Below, one piece after another: positions 49,770 to 60,287 of a stretch of 64,000 nt of DNA (its first letter is position 1; each line of letters begins with the position of its first letter). The DNA is from Acanthosepion esculentum (lineage: Eukaryota > Mollusca > Cephalopoda > Sepiida > Sepiidae). Both the position numbers and the translations under genes were made by a program. Location: contig OZ038498.1 in NCBI GenBank assembly GCA_964036315.1, positions 9,630,861-9,694,860 of the forward strand. Reading direction: 5' to 3'. Below the pieces are notes generated by a model. The model searched no databases. It was given only the letters and a program-made list of their open reading frames with translations, and was not told the DNA's origin.

Positions 49770-50857
49770 CAAGCTATTCATAATAACGGTGAAGCTCGTG
49801 CCGTGGCCCTAGACATCTCCAACGCGTTTGATAGAGTTTGGCATGCCGGCCTTCTTCGCAAGCTCCAGGGTTATGGTATCACGGGTCGATTGTCTGACCT
49901 AATACAATCATTCCTGTCAAACCGTGAATTGAAGGTCGTTCTCAATGGATTCATTTCCAGCTCCTATCCCACTAACGCAGGTGTTCCTCAAGGCTCCATC
50001 CTAGGCCCTACTCTGTTCCTCATATTCATAAACGCTATAGACTCCCAAGTCGGCATCTATGCGGACGACACCACAATTTACTCCTGCCTCAAACACAAAA
50101 TCTAGTGATGATGACAAAGTTAACCTGGCAGTTCGAATAGAAAAGGACCTCCAATCGGTTGTGAACTGGGGCAAGAAATGGAAGGTTAACTTTAACACCT
50201 CTAAAACAAAACTGCTCTCTATTAACCACCACAAGGATCCATCCCTGCATCCCATTAGAATGTCTGAAGACCAACTTCTCGAGAGCTCCTCTCTGCGGCT
50301 GCTCGGTCTCACGCTGTCCGCTGATCTGAGATGGAACAAATACATCGAGTCAATTGCATCATCCACCACAAGGAAAGTTGGCTCCCTGTGCCGAGCCAGG
50401 AAATTTTTCTCCCCGGAATCGATCCTCCAAATCTATAAATCGACCATTCGACCTTGCATGGAGTATTGCTGCCATATATGGTCTGGAGCCCCTGCTGTTT
50501 GCCTCAGGGTTCTTGATAAGATCCAGAGACGGATATACAATGTAATTGACCCTGATCTGTCATCTCGTCTGCAGTCGCTTTCTCACAGACGCGGCGTTGC
50601 CTCGCTCTGTCTTTTTTACAAATACTTTCACGGTAATTGCTCCGAGGAGCTGCTTTCGCTGGTTCCTAGCGAGGCTGGCATCCCGTTCCCACCCCTTCAC
50701 CGTTGAAACTGTTAGATGTAGACGTCTCTTCTACTCCAATAGCTTCATGTCTCGCACATCTCGCCTGTGGAACTCCCTTCCTTATTCCTGTTTCCCTGAC
50801 AAATACAATCTCCAACTATTTAAGTGTAATGTCAATCGACATCTCCAGTTGCCTTGA
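49770..50857 (+). pseudogene. Jockey/CR1-like LINE reverse transcriptase (broken, 5'-truncated)
   Basis: Encodes the palm and C-terminal part of a LINE reverse transcriptase. Frame 1 (to about 50100): motif A as ALDISNAFDRVWH, motif B as AGVPQGSILGPTLFLIFIN, motif C as GIYADDTT. Frame 2 (50100-50705): thumb and C-terminal region with WGKKWKVNFNTSKTK, LRLLGLTLSADLRWNKYI and RPCMEYCCHIWSGAP. Frame 3 (to the stop at 50855-50857): SRTSRLWNSLPYSCFPD. Two frameshifts, near 50100 and 50690, break it, and a short deletion precedes YADD. The catalytic DD pair is intact. N-terminal endonuclease and ORF1 are missing. A poly-A run at 51061-51073 would be its 3' end. Exact clade is uncertain. Confidence 0.9.
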
Positions 50858-51018
50858 TCTATCCACTTCCCTTCTCCACATCCTTTCACCTTTCATTCCT
50901 ATCGGCTCTCGCTCCAAATCTTCTGTAACCTCCTTGCCTTGATCGATCCACTATCTTTCTCCACATCCTCTCCTTTTCCACTCCTATCTGCTCTTTCTCC
51001 AAACCTTCTGTAACCCCC
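50849..51018 (+). repeat. 85-bp tandem duplication in LINE 3' region
   Basis: Two imperfect 85-bp copies, each starting TTGCCTTGATC and ending CTTCTGTAACC, directly after the reverse transcriptase stop. Probably a feature of the LINE 3' untranslated region. Confidence 0.85.
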
Positions 51019-51061
51019 TGCGTGCTAGTGGCTTCCAGCCTTGCTTGGGGTGATATGCTTA

Positions 51062-51604
51062 AAAAAAAAAAAATATTATTTTTTCCAAAACGTATTGTTG
51101 GCAATAGTTTTTTTCAAAAGCGTATTGCTGGTAATAGTTTTTTAAAAAACGTATTGCTAGCAATAGTTTTTTTTCAAAAACGTATTGCTGGCAATAGTTT
51201 TTTTTCAATAACGTATTGCTGGCAATAGTTTTTTTTCAAAAACGTATTGCTGGCAATAGTTTTTTTTTTAAAAGTATTGCTGGCAATAGTTTTTTTTTTC
51301 AAAAACGTATTGCTGGCAATAGTTTTTTTAAAAAACGTATTGCTGGCAATAGTTTTTTTCTTCAAAAACGTATTGCTGTTAATATTTTATAATGCTTTTT
51401 ACCTCAGTTTCGGGGTTAACTATTTTCCCATAGCTGGGACCCTAACAGGTGCTACCACCCCGGGTCAGGATGAACCTGGGAACACCAGCAATTAAGAGGT
51501 GGTTCCACGCTCCTCAAAACCTCTAGATCAGTGGCCTTGCTGCCGGATGTAGTTTATCGTCTTATCCAGGACGCGGATGCAGTTTATCGTCATACCCAGG
51601 ACGA
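51062..51604 (-). mobile_element. Dual-minisatellite retroposon, copy E3
   Basis: Minus-strand copy: two units of minisatellite B (51604-51546), core (51545-51396; on + GGGGTTAACTATTTTCCCATAG), about ten units of minisatellite A (51395-51074; on + CGTATTGCTGGCAATAG followed by T-runs). The 3' segment and tail are missing, and it abuts the poly-A of the LINE at 51073, so it may have been cut by that junction or inserted there. Its minisatellite A units are more uniform than those in the compact copy. Confidence 0.75.
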
Positions 51605-51639
51605 TGAGAAGAGATGGATTCATATATTTCCCAAGAGTA

Positions 51640-51720
51640 TTTTCAAGAACTCGGGTGGAATTCGAACTCGGCTTTCCAATTCCTCAATCCGAGCCATTAT
51701 CCAATACTCCATTATGATTC
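51640..51720 (-). tRNA. tRNA-like SINE head between two retroposons
   Basis: On the minus strand TGGATAATGGCTCGGATTGA (A-box position) and GAGTTCGAATTCCACC (B-box) are spaced as in a tRNA-derived SINE head. Stem pairing is partial. It fills much of the 251-bp gap between copies E3 and E4. Confidence 0.4.
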
Positions 51721-51855
51721 TTAGTTATTCCACATTACAAGAATTACACACATTTATAAAATCAAATAGATATAGTGAACGAAAAAAGATAGCTGTTATC
51801 AGAGTCTATCAGGGATTAAGCGAGAGATTTTTGTGGAAAATATAACAAAATAATG

Positions 51856-54527
51856 GCGTCCTGGGTAAGACGATAAACTACATCCACGTCATGGGTAAGA
51901 TGATAAACTACGTCCAACAGCAAAGCCTCTGATCAGGAGTTTTTTTTGGAGCGTGGAGCCACCTCTTAATTACTGGTGTACCCAGGTCCATCCTGACTCG
52001 GTGTGGTAGCACTTGTTATGGTCCCAAATATGGATAAATAGTTAACCCCCATACTGGGATCAAAGCACTATGAAATTGTAAAAATAGGTTTTAATACCAG
52101 CAACAAATTTTTGAGGAAAAATTATTACCAGCAACACATTTTTAAAAATAATTATTACCAGAAATACATTATTACCAGCAATATATTTTTGAAGGAAAAA
52201 AATATTACCATCAATACATTTTTGAAGGAAAAAATGTTTCCAGCAATACATTTTTGAAGGAAAAAATATTACCAGTGATACATTTTGAAGGAAAAAATAT
52301 ATTACCAGCAATATATTTTTGAAGGAAAAAATATTACCAGCAATACATTTTTGAAGGAAAAAATATTACCAGCAATACATTTTTGAAGGAAAAAATATTA
52401 CCAGCAATACATTTTTGAAGAAAAAATATTACCAGCAATACATTTTTGAAGGAAAAAATATTACCAGCAATACATATTGAAGGAAAAAATGTTTCCAGCA
52501 ATACATTTTTGAAGGAAAAAATATTACCAGCAATACATTTTAAAGGAAAAAATATATTACCAGCAATATATTTTGAAGTAAAAAATATTACCAGCAATAC
52601 ATTTTTGAAGGAAAACATATTACCAGCAATACATTTTTGAAGGAAAAAAATATTACCAGCAATACATTTTTGAAGGAAAAAATATTACCAGCAATACATT
52701 TTTGAAGGAAAAAAATATTACCAGCAATACACATTGAAGAAAAAAATGTTTCCAGCAATACATTTTTGAAGGAAAAAATATTACCAGTGATACATTTTGA
52801 AGGAAAAAATATATTACCAGCAATATATTTTGAAGGAAAAAATATTACCAGCAATACATTTTTGAAGGAAAACATATTACCAGCAATACATTTTTGAAGG
52901 AAAAATATATTACCAGCAATACATTTTTGAAGGAAAAAATATTACCAGCAATACATTTTTGAAGGAAAAAAATATTACCAGCAATACACATTGAAGGAAA
53001 AAATGTTTCCAGCAATACATTTTTGAAGGAAAAAATATTGCCAGTGATACATTTTGAAGGAAAAAAAATATTACCAGCAATACATTTTTGAAGGAAAAAA
53101 ATATTACCAGCAATACATTTTTGAAGGAAAAAATATTACCAGCAATACATTTTTGAAAGAAAAAAATATTACCAGCAATACACATTGAAGGAAAAAATGT
53201 TTCCAGCAATACATTTTTGAAGGAAAAAATATTGCCAGTGATACATTTTGAAGGAAAAAATATATTACCAGCAATATATTTTGAAGGAAAAAATATTACC
53301 AGCAATACATTTTTGAAGGAAAACATATTACCAGCAATACATTTTTGAAGGAAAAAAATATTACCAGCAATACATTTTTGAAGGAAAAAATATTACCAGC
53401 AATACATTTTTGAAGGAAAAAAATATTACCAGCAATACACATTGAAGAAAAAAATGTTTCCAGCAATACATTTTTGAAGGAAAAAATATTACCAGTGATA
53501 CATTTTGAAGGAAAAAATATATTACCAGCAATATATTTTGAAGGAAAAAATATTACCAGCAATACATTTTTGAAGGAAAACATATTACCAGCAATACATT
53601 TTTGAAGGAAAAATATATTACCAGCAATACATTTTTGAAGGAAAAAATATTACCAGCAATACATTTTTGAAGGAAAAAAATATTACCAGCAATACACATT
53701 GAAGGAAAAAATGTTTCCAGCAATACATTTTTGAAGGAAAAAATATTGCCAGTGATACATTTTGAAGGAAAAAAAATATTACCAGCAATACATTTTTGAA
53801 GGAAAAAAATATTACCAGCAATACATTTTTGAAGGAAAAAATATTACCAGCAATACATTTTTGAAAGAAAAAAATATTACCAGCAATACACATTGAAGGA
53901 AAAAATGTTTCCAGCAATACATTTTTGAAGGAAAAAATATTGCCAGTGATACATTTTGAAGGAAAAAATATATTACCAGCAATATATTTTGAAGGAAAAA
54001 ATATTACCAGCAATACATTTTTGAAGGAAAACATATTACCAGCAATACATTTTTGAAGGAAAAAAATATTACCAGCAATACATTTTTGAAGGAAAACATA
54101 TTACCAGCAATACATTTTTGAAGGAAAAAAATATTACCAGCAATACATTTTTGAAGGAAAACATATTACCAGCAATACATTTTTGAAGGAAAACATATTA
54201 CCAGCAATACATTTTTGAAGGAAAACATATTACCAGCAATACATTTTTGAAGGAAAACATATTACCAGCAATACATTTTTGAAGGAAAAAATATTACCAG
54301 CAATACATATTGAAGGAAAAAATGTTTCCAGCAATACATTTTTGAAGGAAAAAATATTGCCAGTGATACATTTTGAAGGAAAAAAAATATTACCAGCAAT
54401 ACATTTTTGAAGGAAAAATATTTTCAGCAATACATTTTTGGAAAAATATTACCAGCAATAAAAATCTTGTCGGCATTAAATAACCCATTGAGGTTGTATT
54501 GCTGTAAAACAAAACAAACCAAACCAT
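51856..54527 (+). mobile_element. Dual-minisatellite retroposon with giant minisatellite A (E4)
   Basis: A 2.67-kb full-structure copy. A perfect 10-bp direct repeat CAAAATAATG flanks it (51846-51855 and 54528-54537). It has two units of minisatellite B (51856-51915), the core (51916-52105; CTCTTAATTACTGG, AAATAGTTAACCCCC), a giant minisatellite A (52110-54450), the conserved 3' segment (TTGTCGGCATTAAATAACCC) and an A-rich tail (TAAAACAAAACAAACC). All parts match the order in the copy at 30465. No protein is encoded; minus-strand Phe/Lys-rich frames across minisatellite A are artefacts. Target-site duplication and tail fit LINE-type target-primed insertion. Confidence 0.88.
52110..54450. repeat. 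Minisatellite A, about 75 units of roughly 31 bp, with a 708-bp block duplication
   Basis: Units contain TTACCAGCAATACATTTTTG followed by AAGGAAAAAATA, with length variants of 27-33 bp and subtypes (TTTCCAGCAATAC, TTGCCAGTGATAC, ATACACATTGAAGG). Subtypes recur in a fixed order: the stretch 52588-53326 is repeated at 53296-54034, offset 708 bp, with identical translations of both halves. Higher-order blocks of about 23 units have therefore been duplicated recently. Confidence 0.92.
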
Positions 54528-54537
54528 CAAAATAATG

Positions 54538-54830
54538 AAAGGATTGATGTATGTGTGTCTTCTTTGCTGGTTCACTCTATATGTGTGTGTCTTCTTTCTT
54601 GCCTTTCTCACTCTCCATTTCTGTTTTTTGTGGGGGGGGGGGTCATTAGATACATCAGGTAACGAGTTCCGTCTATACAGTTCGTCAGTTTAAACGTAGG
54701 GGAAATTCCAGTGAGCATTCAAGTCAGTCGAAAACGAAACGTGTTTCTAAAATAGTGAACTGTAGTAATGATTAAAGATTACAAATGGGCTTTGTTATAA
54801 TGTTCGTATCAACTCGTAAATCAGCTTATA
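54538..54830. other. Intergenic DNA
   Basis: Two GTGTGTCTTCTTT echoes (54553 and 54584) and an 11-G run near 54632. No gene seen. Confidence 0.5.
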
Positions 54831-55014
54831 CAGTGTAACCCGGATATAAGAGACCCGGATATAAGATACCCGGATATAAGAGAGATTTTCACTGGTCCCA
54901 AATTAGAGCCTGTGTTAATAAAACAAAATAAACCCAACCCGGATATAAGAGAAACCCGGATATAAGAGACTTCGTCTCCGGTCCCGACAACTCTCTTATA
55001 TCCGGGTTACACTG
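54831..55014. mobile_element. Pogo/Tigger-type MITE
   Basis: 184-bp element with CAGTGTAACCCGGATATAAG at the left and its reverse complement at the right (inverted repeats of about 23 bp), flanked on both sides by TA. CAGTG ends with a TA duplication fit the pogo branch of Tc1/mariner. The motif ACCCGGATATAAGA recurs directly inside five times, so the left arm is itself tandemly repeated. Non-coding; it would need a pogo-type transposase in trans. Confidence 0.88.
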
Positions 55015-55385
55015 TATAATATTCCAAAGAAAAACACTGGGACACAAGATTAACCATGGAATCGTAGTACAATACTAGTCAATATTTTAGTTAGTGCGAC
55101 ACTCTTTGCGACTACTTTCGTAGTCAATGGAAGATTCCATGGTCAACACTTTAGTGTATCGAAGGTCGGTCGTCCTTCGACACAACAGGTTCCATCAGAT
55201 TTCGCAGCAAACATAAAAAAACAAATATGTCTCCGTTTTCCCGGTTAACAGAATAACATTAAGATTTATGTGCATCCCTCAAAGGCAAGATTTTGCAATT
55301 GTGATACGCATAAAGATGCAATATATTGATCAATGGAAGATCCATTATGTGTGTGTGTGTTTGTTTGTGTGTGTGTGTGTGTATG

Positions 55386-55420
<35 letters not shown>

Positions 55421-56077
55421 GTCGGGTCAAGCGTATCAGATTAAACATAAATGATATCGCCTGGTTTCAGTTGTAACTTGATTTTATACATTCAACAACC
55501 AACCATTTAATCTTCACCCTTTTATCTCTGAAGTTCAATGCAGTTGGTGAAATGACCGACCTTTATGTCCCCAGGGATCGTTTACTCAACCGTAGCAAGT
55601 TTACAAGCGGAAACAAATCGATGCACAAAGTCTGAATGCTTAATGCAACACAGCATAAAGAATCAAGTGAAAATGGCGTCGCGCAGATGACGACTTCATT
55701 CTGCTCTGAGTCGCATTTTGCTAGTCTTCTGAAGCAATTCATCTCAAAGCTACATTGAATGGCTACTAAAAGATATACATTAGGCCCTTGATGGCTATAC
55801 ACAATTGCATTCAACATGCTGCACGCTTCAATTATTTGAATTTGACTAATACATAGAGAGATAATAAAGATTGAAATATTAGGTGAAGTCATAAATAATT
55901 TCTATTTTTTTCCATGTTGTAACCTAGGGATGATTACTGAATAGAATAATCACACGAAGGTTGGTAATGAACGATAATACTTAGGACAAGAACAACGCAT
56001 ATAAGATTCGCCAGCGGTGCGTAGAAGTAGTAGTCAACTGCTAGAAGTGAGTCAAGTGAATTCCACGATGAATTTAA
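55015..56077. other. Intergenic DNA
   Basis: No supported gene. A weakly palindromic segment at 55060-55190 (CCATGGAATC and GATTCCATGG arms) may be an old inverted-repeat element. Short minus frames at 55563-55892 and 55934-56254 have no motif and partly overlap the SINE body at 56078. Confidence 0.5.
55349..55422. repeat. (GT)n microsatellite
   Basis: Interrupted GT dinucleotide run. Confidence 0.97.
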
Positions 56078-56250
56078 TGTGGGGTATCCGAGTCCGTAGG
56101 CTCGGCCAAAAAATTCCCCGTACGTGCCGTATACAACGGGATCGGGTAGCTGTTTCCCGAGACGAGACTCTGCCCTTCGACATAGCCTCGTCCGGGGATC
56201 CGCGCTGCTCGGAGGCAGAGAGTTTGAACAGCATGGCTGGAAACGAATCT
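56078..56250 (-). mobile_element. Hairpin SINE body, inverted copy
   Basis: Minus-strand copy of the body found at 42262 and 44440. On + it runs from TTAATGTGGGGTATCCGAGT through the GAGTCCGTAGGCTCGG hairpin, a degenerate CCCG hairpin and the GAGACGAGACTCTGCCCTTC arm to AGGCAGAGAGTTTGAACAGC. The tRNA-like head is missing and no target-site duplication is seen. Confidence 0.75.
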
Positions 56251-56480
56251 CCAACTGCAGACCAACATACAGTATTTACGTGAATGGGGACATACTCATT
56301 ATCGCCGCTACAACAGTTAATCAGCTTTATTGCTCAAAAAGTAAAAATACAATTACATTTTATTCCATTATATATTCACTATTATTTTCAATTAATTATC
56401 AAGTAGCATTTCGATATCTTTTGAGTAAAATTCCATAGGTTGTTGATGTGAACAGGTTTCGACAAACACTTCAATCTGCT

Positions 56481-56880
56481 TTTCTTTAGATAGTTGCCAT
56501 CCAAAGTTACAGAACCTAGTATACCCTTCAATCTCTTAGTCAGTTGCCCTCCAAAGCTAAAGAGCCTAGTGTACACTTCAATCTCTTAGACAGTTGCCAT
56601 CAAAAGCTACAGAGCCTAGTATACCCTTCCATCTCTTAGACAGTTACCCTCTAAAGCTAAAGAGACTAGTGTACACTTCCATCTCTTAGACAGTTGCCAT
56701 TCAAGGCTACAGGGCCCAGTATACACGTTAATCACTTAGACAGCTGACATCCAAAGCTACAGAGCCTAGTATACCATTCCATCTCTTAGATAGTTGCCCT
56801 CTAAAGCTACAGAGCCTAGTATACCCTTCAATCTCTTAGACAGTTGCCATCCAAAACTACACAGCTTAGTATATCCTTCA
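56481..56880. repeat. 50-bp minisatellite, eight units
   Basis: Eight units of 50 bp with consensus containing ATCTCTTAGACAGTTGCCAT and AGAGCCTAGTATAC, 80-95 percent alike by eye. Alternating CCATC and CCCTC variants hint at a 100-bp pair in the first half. Unrelated to the other arrays. Confidence 0.95.
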
Positions 56881-57904
56881 ATCTATCCATAGTCAGATGG
56901 GGAGAAGAGATTGATTTATATTTTTAAGGGGAAATTGTACGAACGGGAATTCAATGGAATAAGCTGAAATTTGAACTCGATTTGCCAGTTTCATTTTCCG
57001 TGCGTATGCACATGATTATGTACGAAGAACAGAGTGATAGAAAAACCATTGAAAACAGTAAAACCCTTTTAGAACCCCCTTTTCTAATCAGCTTTTGTTA
57101 CATTTGTGATACTAATGACTTAAATGGAGGCAGAGAATAGCTTTTTTTAAATTGCAATAAAGTTAACTCACTTTTTCTAGAGTATTATAAAACGAATGCT
57201 TCCTGTTCTTGTGTGCATCGATGCTAGCATTTATGTTAATAGCAAACGGCTACAAGACTTTGTCAAAATTGTCTCTTGCCACGAATTTGAGCAGTGAGCC
57301 GAATGGAAAACTTTTCAGTACAATCCTCAGTATATAACGTTTTGATTGGAATGCTTTACTTTAATTATTTTAGAAATACACACATGAAGCTAAATAAAGA
57401 AAAATTACAAAAATATGTCGGTAGACATAAAGTATAAAAGAAGAGTCGATAAAGATGAAGTTCGAACTGGAATTCAAGATTTATTAGTGTCTCTAATCCT
57501 GGCAATCAGTGATTGTCGAGGAAAGCTAATATGGAAATCAATCTTAATTCATTTCTTGAAAGTGACTCCACAAATGTGAGTAAAGAAGCTTATTATTTTT
57601 TCTTATACACTCGTACGTGTTAATGAAATGCTGTACTAAAGTCACATCTCGTCTGGTCGTAATTGGATCATGGATAATGAAATAAGAAGTGTTTTTGGCC
57701 ATACTCCAAACAACAGCTAATGTTACTTCATATCTTAATCAAAATTCCTTTGTGATTTCAGAGCAGTTGGGCGGACAAAATTTTCTCACATTTATTGCTT
57801 GGCTTGTTTTAACATTACCATTGTCATCTCCAGTCATTTATATGATATAAGAAAGATGAATCTTAAAATAACTAAATCGATTATTTTTGTCTATATTTCT
57901 GAGA
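56881..57904. other. Intergenic DNA, no feature recognised
   Basis: AT-rich; only short frames such as 57799-58005 (+), which runs into the repeat at 57930 and has no recognisable motif. Confidence 0.5.
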
Positions 57905-58134
57905 TGAGGTATTGTAACTACTGTAACATTGTTCGGATTGTTGGCCTCATCTTTGTTGTCACATTCACGTTTCGGCCGTTGTACGCTCCGGCCTTCTTCA
58001 GGTAATTGAAATTTCTAACCGAACCATTTATTTCGTCCATCGGGGCAGGCTGTTCTAGTTCCACGTGCCATGACTCTTCCTGATATCTCAGTTATCTCCC
58101 ATTAACTCAACTCTCCAAGTTTTTAATTACCACT

Positions 58135-58225
58135 GCAGTATCCAGATATTGAACTCACAACTGTTTGGGTCAAGTCACTGGGTCCAACCAATGCTTTATC
58201 CACTGGGCCACGTGCACTTCAGTGG
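58135..58225 (-). tRNA. tRNA-like segment (SINE head)
   Basis: On the minus strand: A-box TGGCCCAGTGGATAAAGC (58193-58210) and B-box GAGTTCAATATC (58145-58156). Short matching arms CCACTG and CAGTGG enclose it. Degenerate; not a functional tRNA. Confidence 0.5.
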
Positions 58226-58264
58226 ACAAAAGCGTTGGTTGAGTCCAGTGCCCTCTGACCAAAG

Positions 58265-58267
<3 letters not shown>

Positions 58268-58331
<64 letters not shown>
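58268..58331. repeat. (CT)n microsatellite
   Basis: 64 bp of uninterrupted CT. Confidence 0.98.
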
Positions 58332-58334
<3 letters not shown>

Positions 58335-58658
58335 CCTAACGTAGGACATTATTTTTTTCGGCTACTTGCTTTATGCACAATGCATACACTGAAATATTTT
58401 GTGGCCAATGGTATTAAAATCTTGGTTACAATATTTTCGCTTTGTCTTTTCTTCAGATATCTTCTTTTTTTTAACATTGCTTGGAACAAGATGAGGGCAT
58501 ATTCCGTGACTAAAATACATCGCGGTGTATAAGTTGTTTAAGAAAAAATCTTTGGGACGTCTGAATTTTAGTACGTTTTTTTGACTTTCCACATTGGTAG
58601 GATATTTTCCACTGTCAATAGATGCTCTGGTAGTTATTTTTAATCAAGGTTAATACTA

Positions 58659-58661
<3 letters not shown>

Positions 58662-58744
<83 letters not shown>

Positions 58745-58755
58745 TGAACAGACTG

Positions 58756-58796
<41 letters not shown>

Positions 58797-58833
58797 TGAA
58801 CAGACTGAGATAGATAGATATATAGATAGATAT

Positions 58834-58884
<51 letters not shown>

Positions 58885-58893
58885 TGAACAGAC

Positions 58894-58966
<73 letters not shown>
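58662..58966. repeat. (TA)n plus (GATA)n microsatellite with punctuated blocks
   Basis: About 34 bp of TA, then about 270 bp of GATA repeats broken at 58743, 58795 and 58884 by a TATGAACAGACTGA-type spacer (the third is shorter). The Tyr/Leu/Ser/Ile frames on the minus strand are artefacts. Confidence 0.97.
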
Positions 58967-59110
58967 TCGTTGTAATAAATATGGCGACAAAGATGAGGAC
59001 AATAGTCGGAATAATGTAAATAATGCTCAATTATTGCATCGTCAACATTTCAAAACTTTTTTTTTGTTGAGGCTTCCCTCTGTTTTCCAGCCAGTTTCAG
59101 CATCTGTAGA

Positions 59111-59551
59111 TGACGTCACTCGATAAAGTTGCCAGAATTATTGATAAAATATTGAACATTACTCAAAGTACTGTTACGGTCTCAAATAGAACGTAACAGA
59201 AAAGCATATATTAACAACATTAACGCCAGATTAGCTAAAGTCGAGGACTTCCCAAAAAATGAAGTTGTTTCCTTCCAAACTGTGACAGACGCAGAAATTA
59301 TTCTAGTAGATCCTCGCCATTCTGTTGGTACCACACCAATTATGGCAACAAAGCTAGAAATTACAAACGCTACCAATGGGAAAGGGGTTGATCTCAACTT
59401 ATTCAAAGGAGATCCAAACTTTAAATGGCCAGTAAACAAACAAACAGCTTTTCATGAGAATACATGGTTGTCGGTTGTAACAAATTCACATGTCGCAGAA
59501 ATGTCGGGAAATTTCACGGTGGGCCACAAAGTGATGTTTCCATCACTTTAG
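59111..59551 (+). pseudogene. Possible broken coding fragment (unrecognised; weakly GAIN-like)
   Basis: Two adjoining frames look protein-like. The first (59111-59196) reads MTSLDKVARIIDKILNITQS and ends at a stop; the second is open from 59156 to the TAG at 59549-59551 and includes RKAYINNINARLAKVEDF, VSFQTVTDAEIILVDPRHSV and WLSVVTNSHVAEMSGNFTV. Joined, they would need a frameshift near 59195. Composition is balanced with several N-glycosylation sequons. A helical first part followed by a beta-rich part faintly recalls the GAIN domain of adhesion GPCRs, but I assert no family. Splice-acceptor-like TCTGTTTTCCAG (59080-59091) and CTCAAATAG (59181-59189) precede it. A decayed exon or retro-copy is likely; a real terminal exon is possible. 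Confidence 0.35.
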
Positions 59552-60287
59552 AAATAACTGAAAAATTTTTTTAAAAAAAGAAAAATATTGCGTAGCTGCT
59601 GGGAAGATTTAAATAAGGCTTCTTTCAAAAACTCTATGCAATAACCAGAAAATCAGACCAAATACTTCAAAATAACTTTGATGTAATTTCAGGTTCGCAT
59701 TGCACTTCGAGAAAGTCATATAGTAGATATTTACTTGAACCCCACCCCACACACACACACTGAGTCAAGTTGTTACACAAGGTCAGTTTCTAACGTGGGA
59801 ACCTGAGTGTTTTCACTCGGACCGCTGATCCAAGCTGGTCTTAGCTTGTCAGAGCTGGTCTAAGCTAATCTTCGCTTGTTATATCTGGTCTTGACTTGTT
59901 ATATCTGATCCACCCTAAGAAAGTCATGTAGTAATTGCCTGATTTGCTATTTCCGTATCCGGTTTAAGTATTCTTTACATGCATCTGCGTACTCGAGTCT
60001 GTTCATAGTTTACAAATATATTTTGATCGTGTCGTTCACACAAGTCAGTTATGAACGGGCATTCATTATCGACTCGGAAGTCACATCCTGCTACTTGCCG
60101 ACATTTTTTGACTTTCTAATGTTTTAGATTTGTCAGTATGTGAATAAATTCAATGGCCAATATCCTCTCCACCATAAATCAAATGATTTCATTTGATTTT
60201 TTACTCCAATTATTCGGCCCTTTAAACCCCCGATTCAGCATTTTGAAAATAGTATTCCAACATTCAACAATGGGCCATTCTTTCTTT
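59552..60287. other. Intergenic DNA with short repeats
   Basis: An approximately 20-bp degenerate repeat (AGCTGGTCTTAGCTTGTC type, four units) occupies 59831-59912. A short CA run at 59748-59760. No gene seen. Confidence 0.5.

Larger units (their letters stand above)
57905..59026. mobile_element. Inverted-repeat element with tRNA-like interior, expanded copy
   Basis: The left arm (57925-58010, GGCCTCATCTTTGTTGTCAC and CGTTTCGGCCGTTG) and right arm (58970-59026, GCGACAAAGATGAGGACAAT, then AATGTAAATAATG) are inverted relative to each other. Inside lie a tRNA-like segment on the minus strand (58135-58225), a CT microsatellite and a TA/GATA array. The same arm motif bounds the compact element at 63327-63707, which has the same tRNA-like interior. 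I infer one family, with this copy swollen by microsatellites. Confidence 0.55.

Noticed and set aside
50001..50369. Minus-strand frame opposite the LINE reverse transcriptase
   Set aside because: Shadow of the reverse transcriptase coding strand.
52060..54430. Minus-strand Phe/Lys/Ile-rich frames of 60-140 codons
   Set aside because: Translations of minisatellite A; identical copies simply follow the 708-bp duplication.
58640..59030. Ile-Tyr-Leu-Ser repeat frames on the minus strand
   Set aside because: Products of the GATA/TA arrays.
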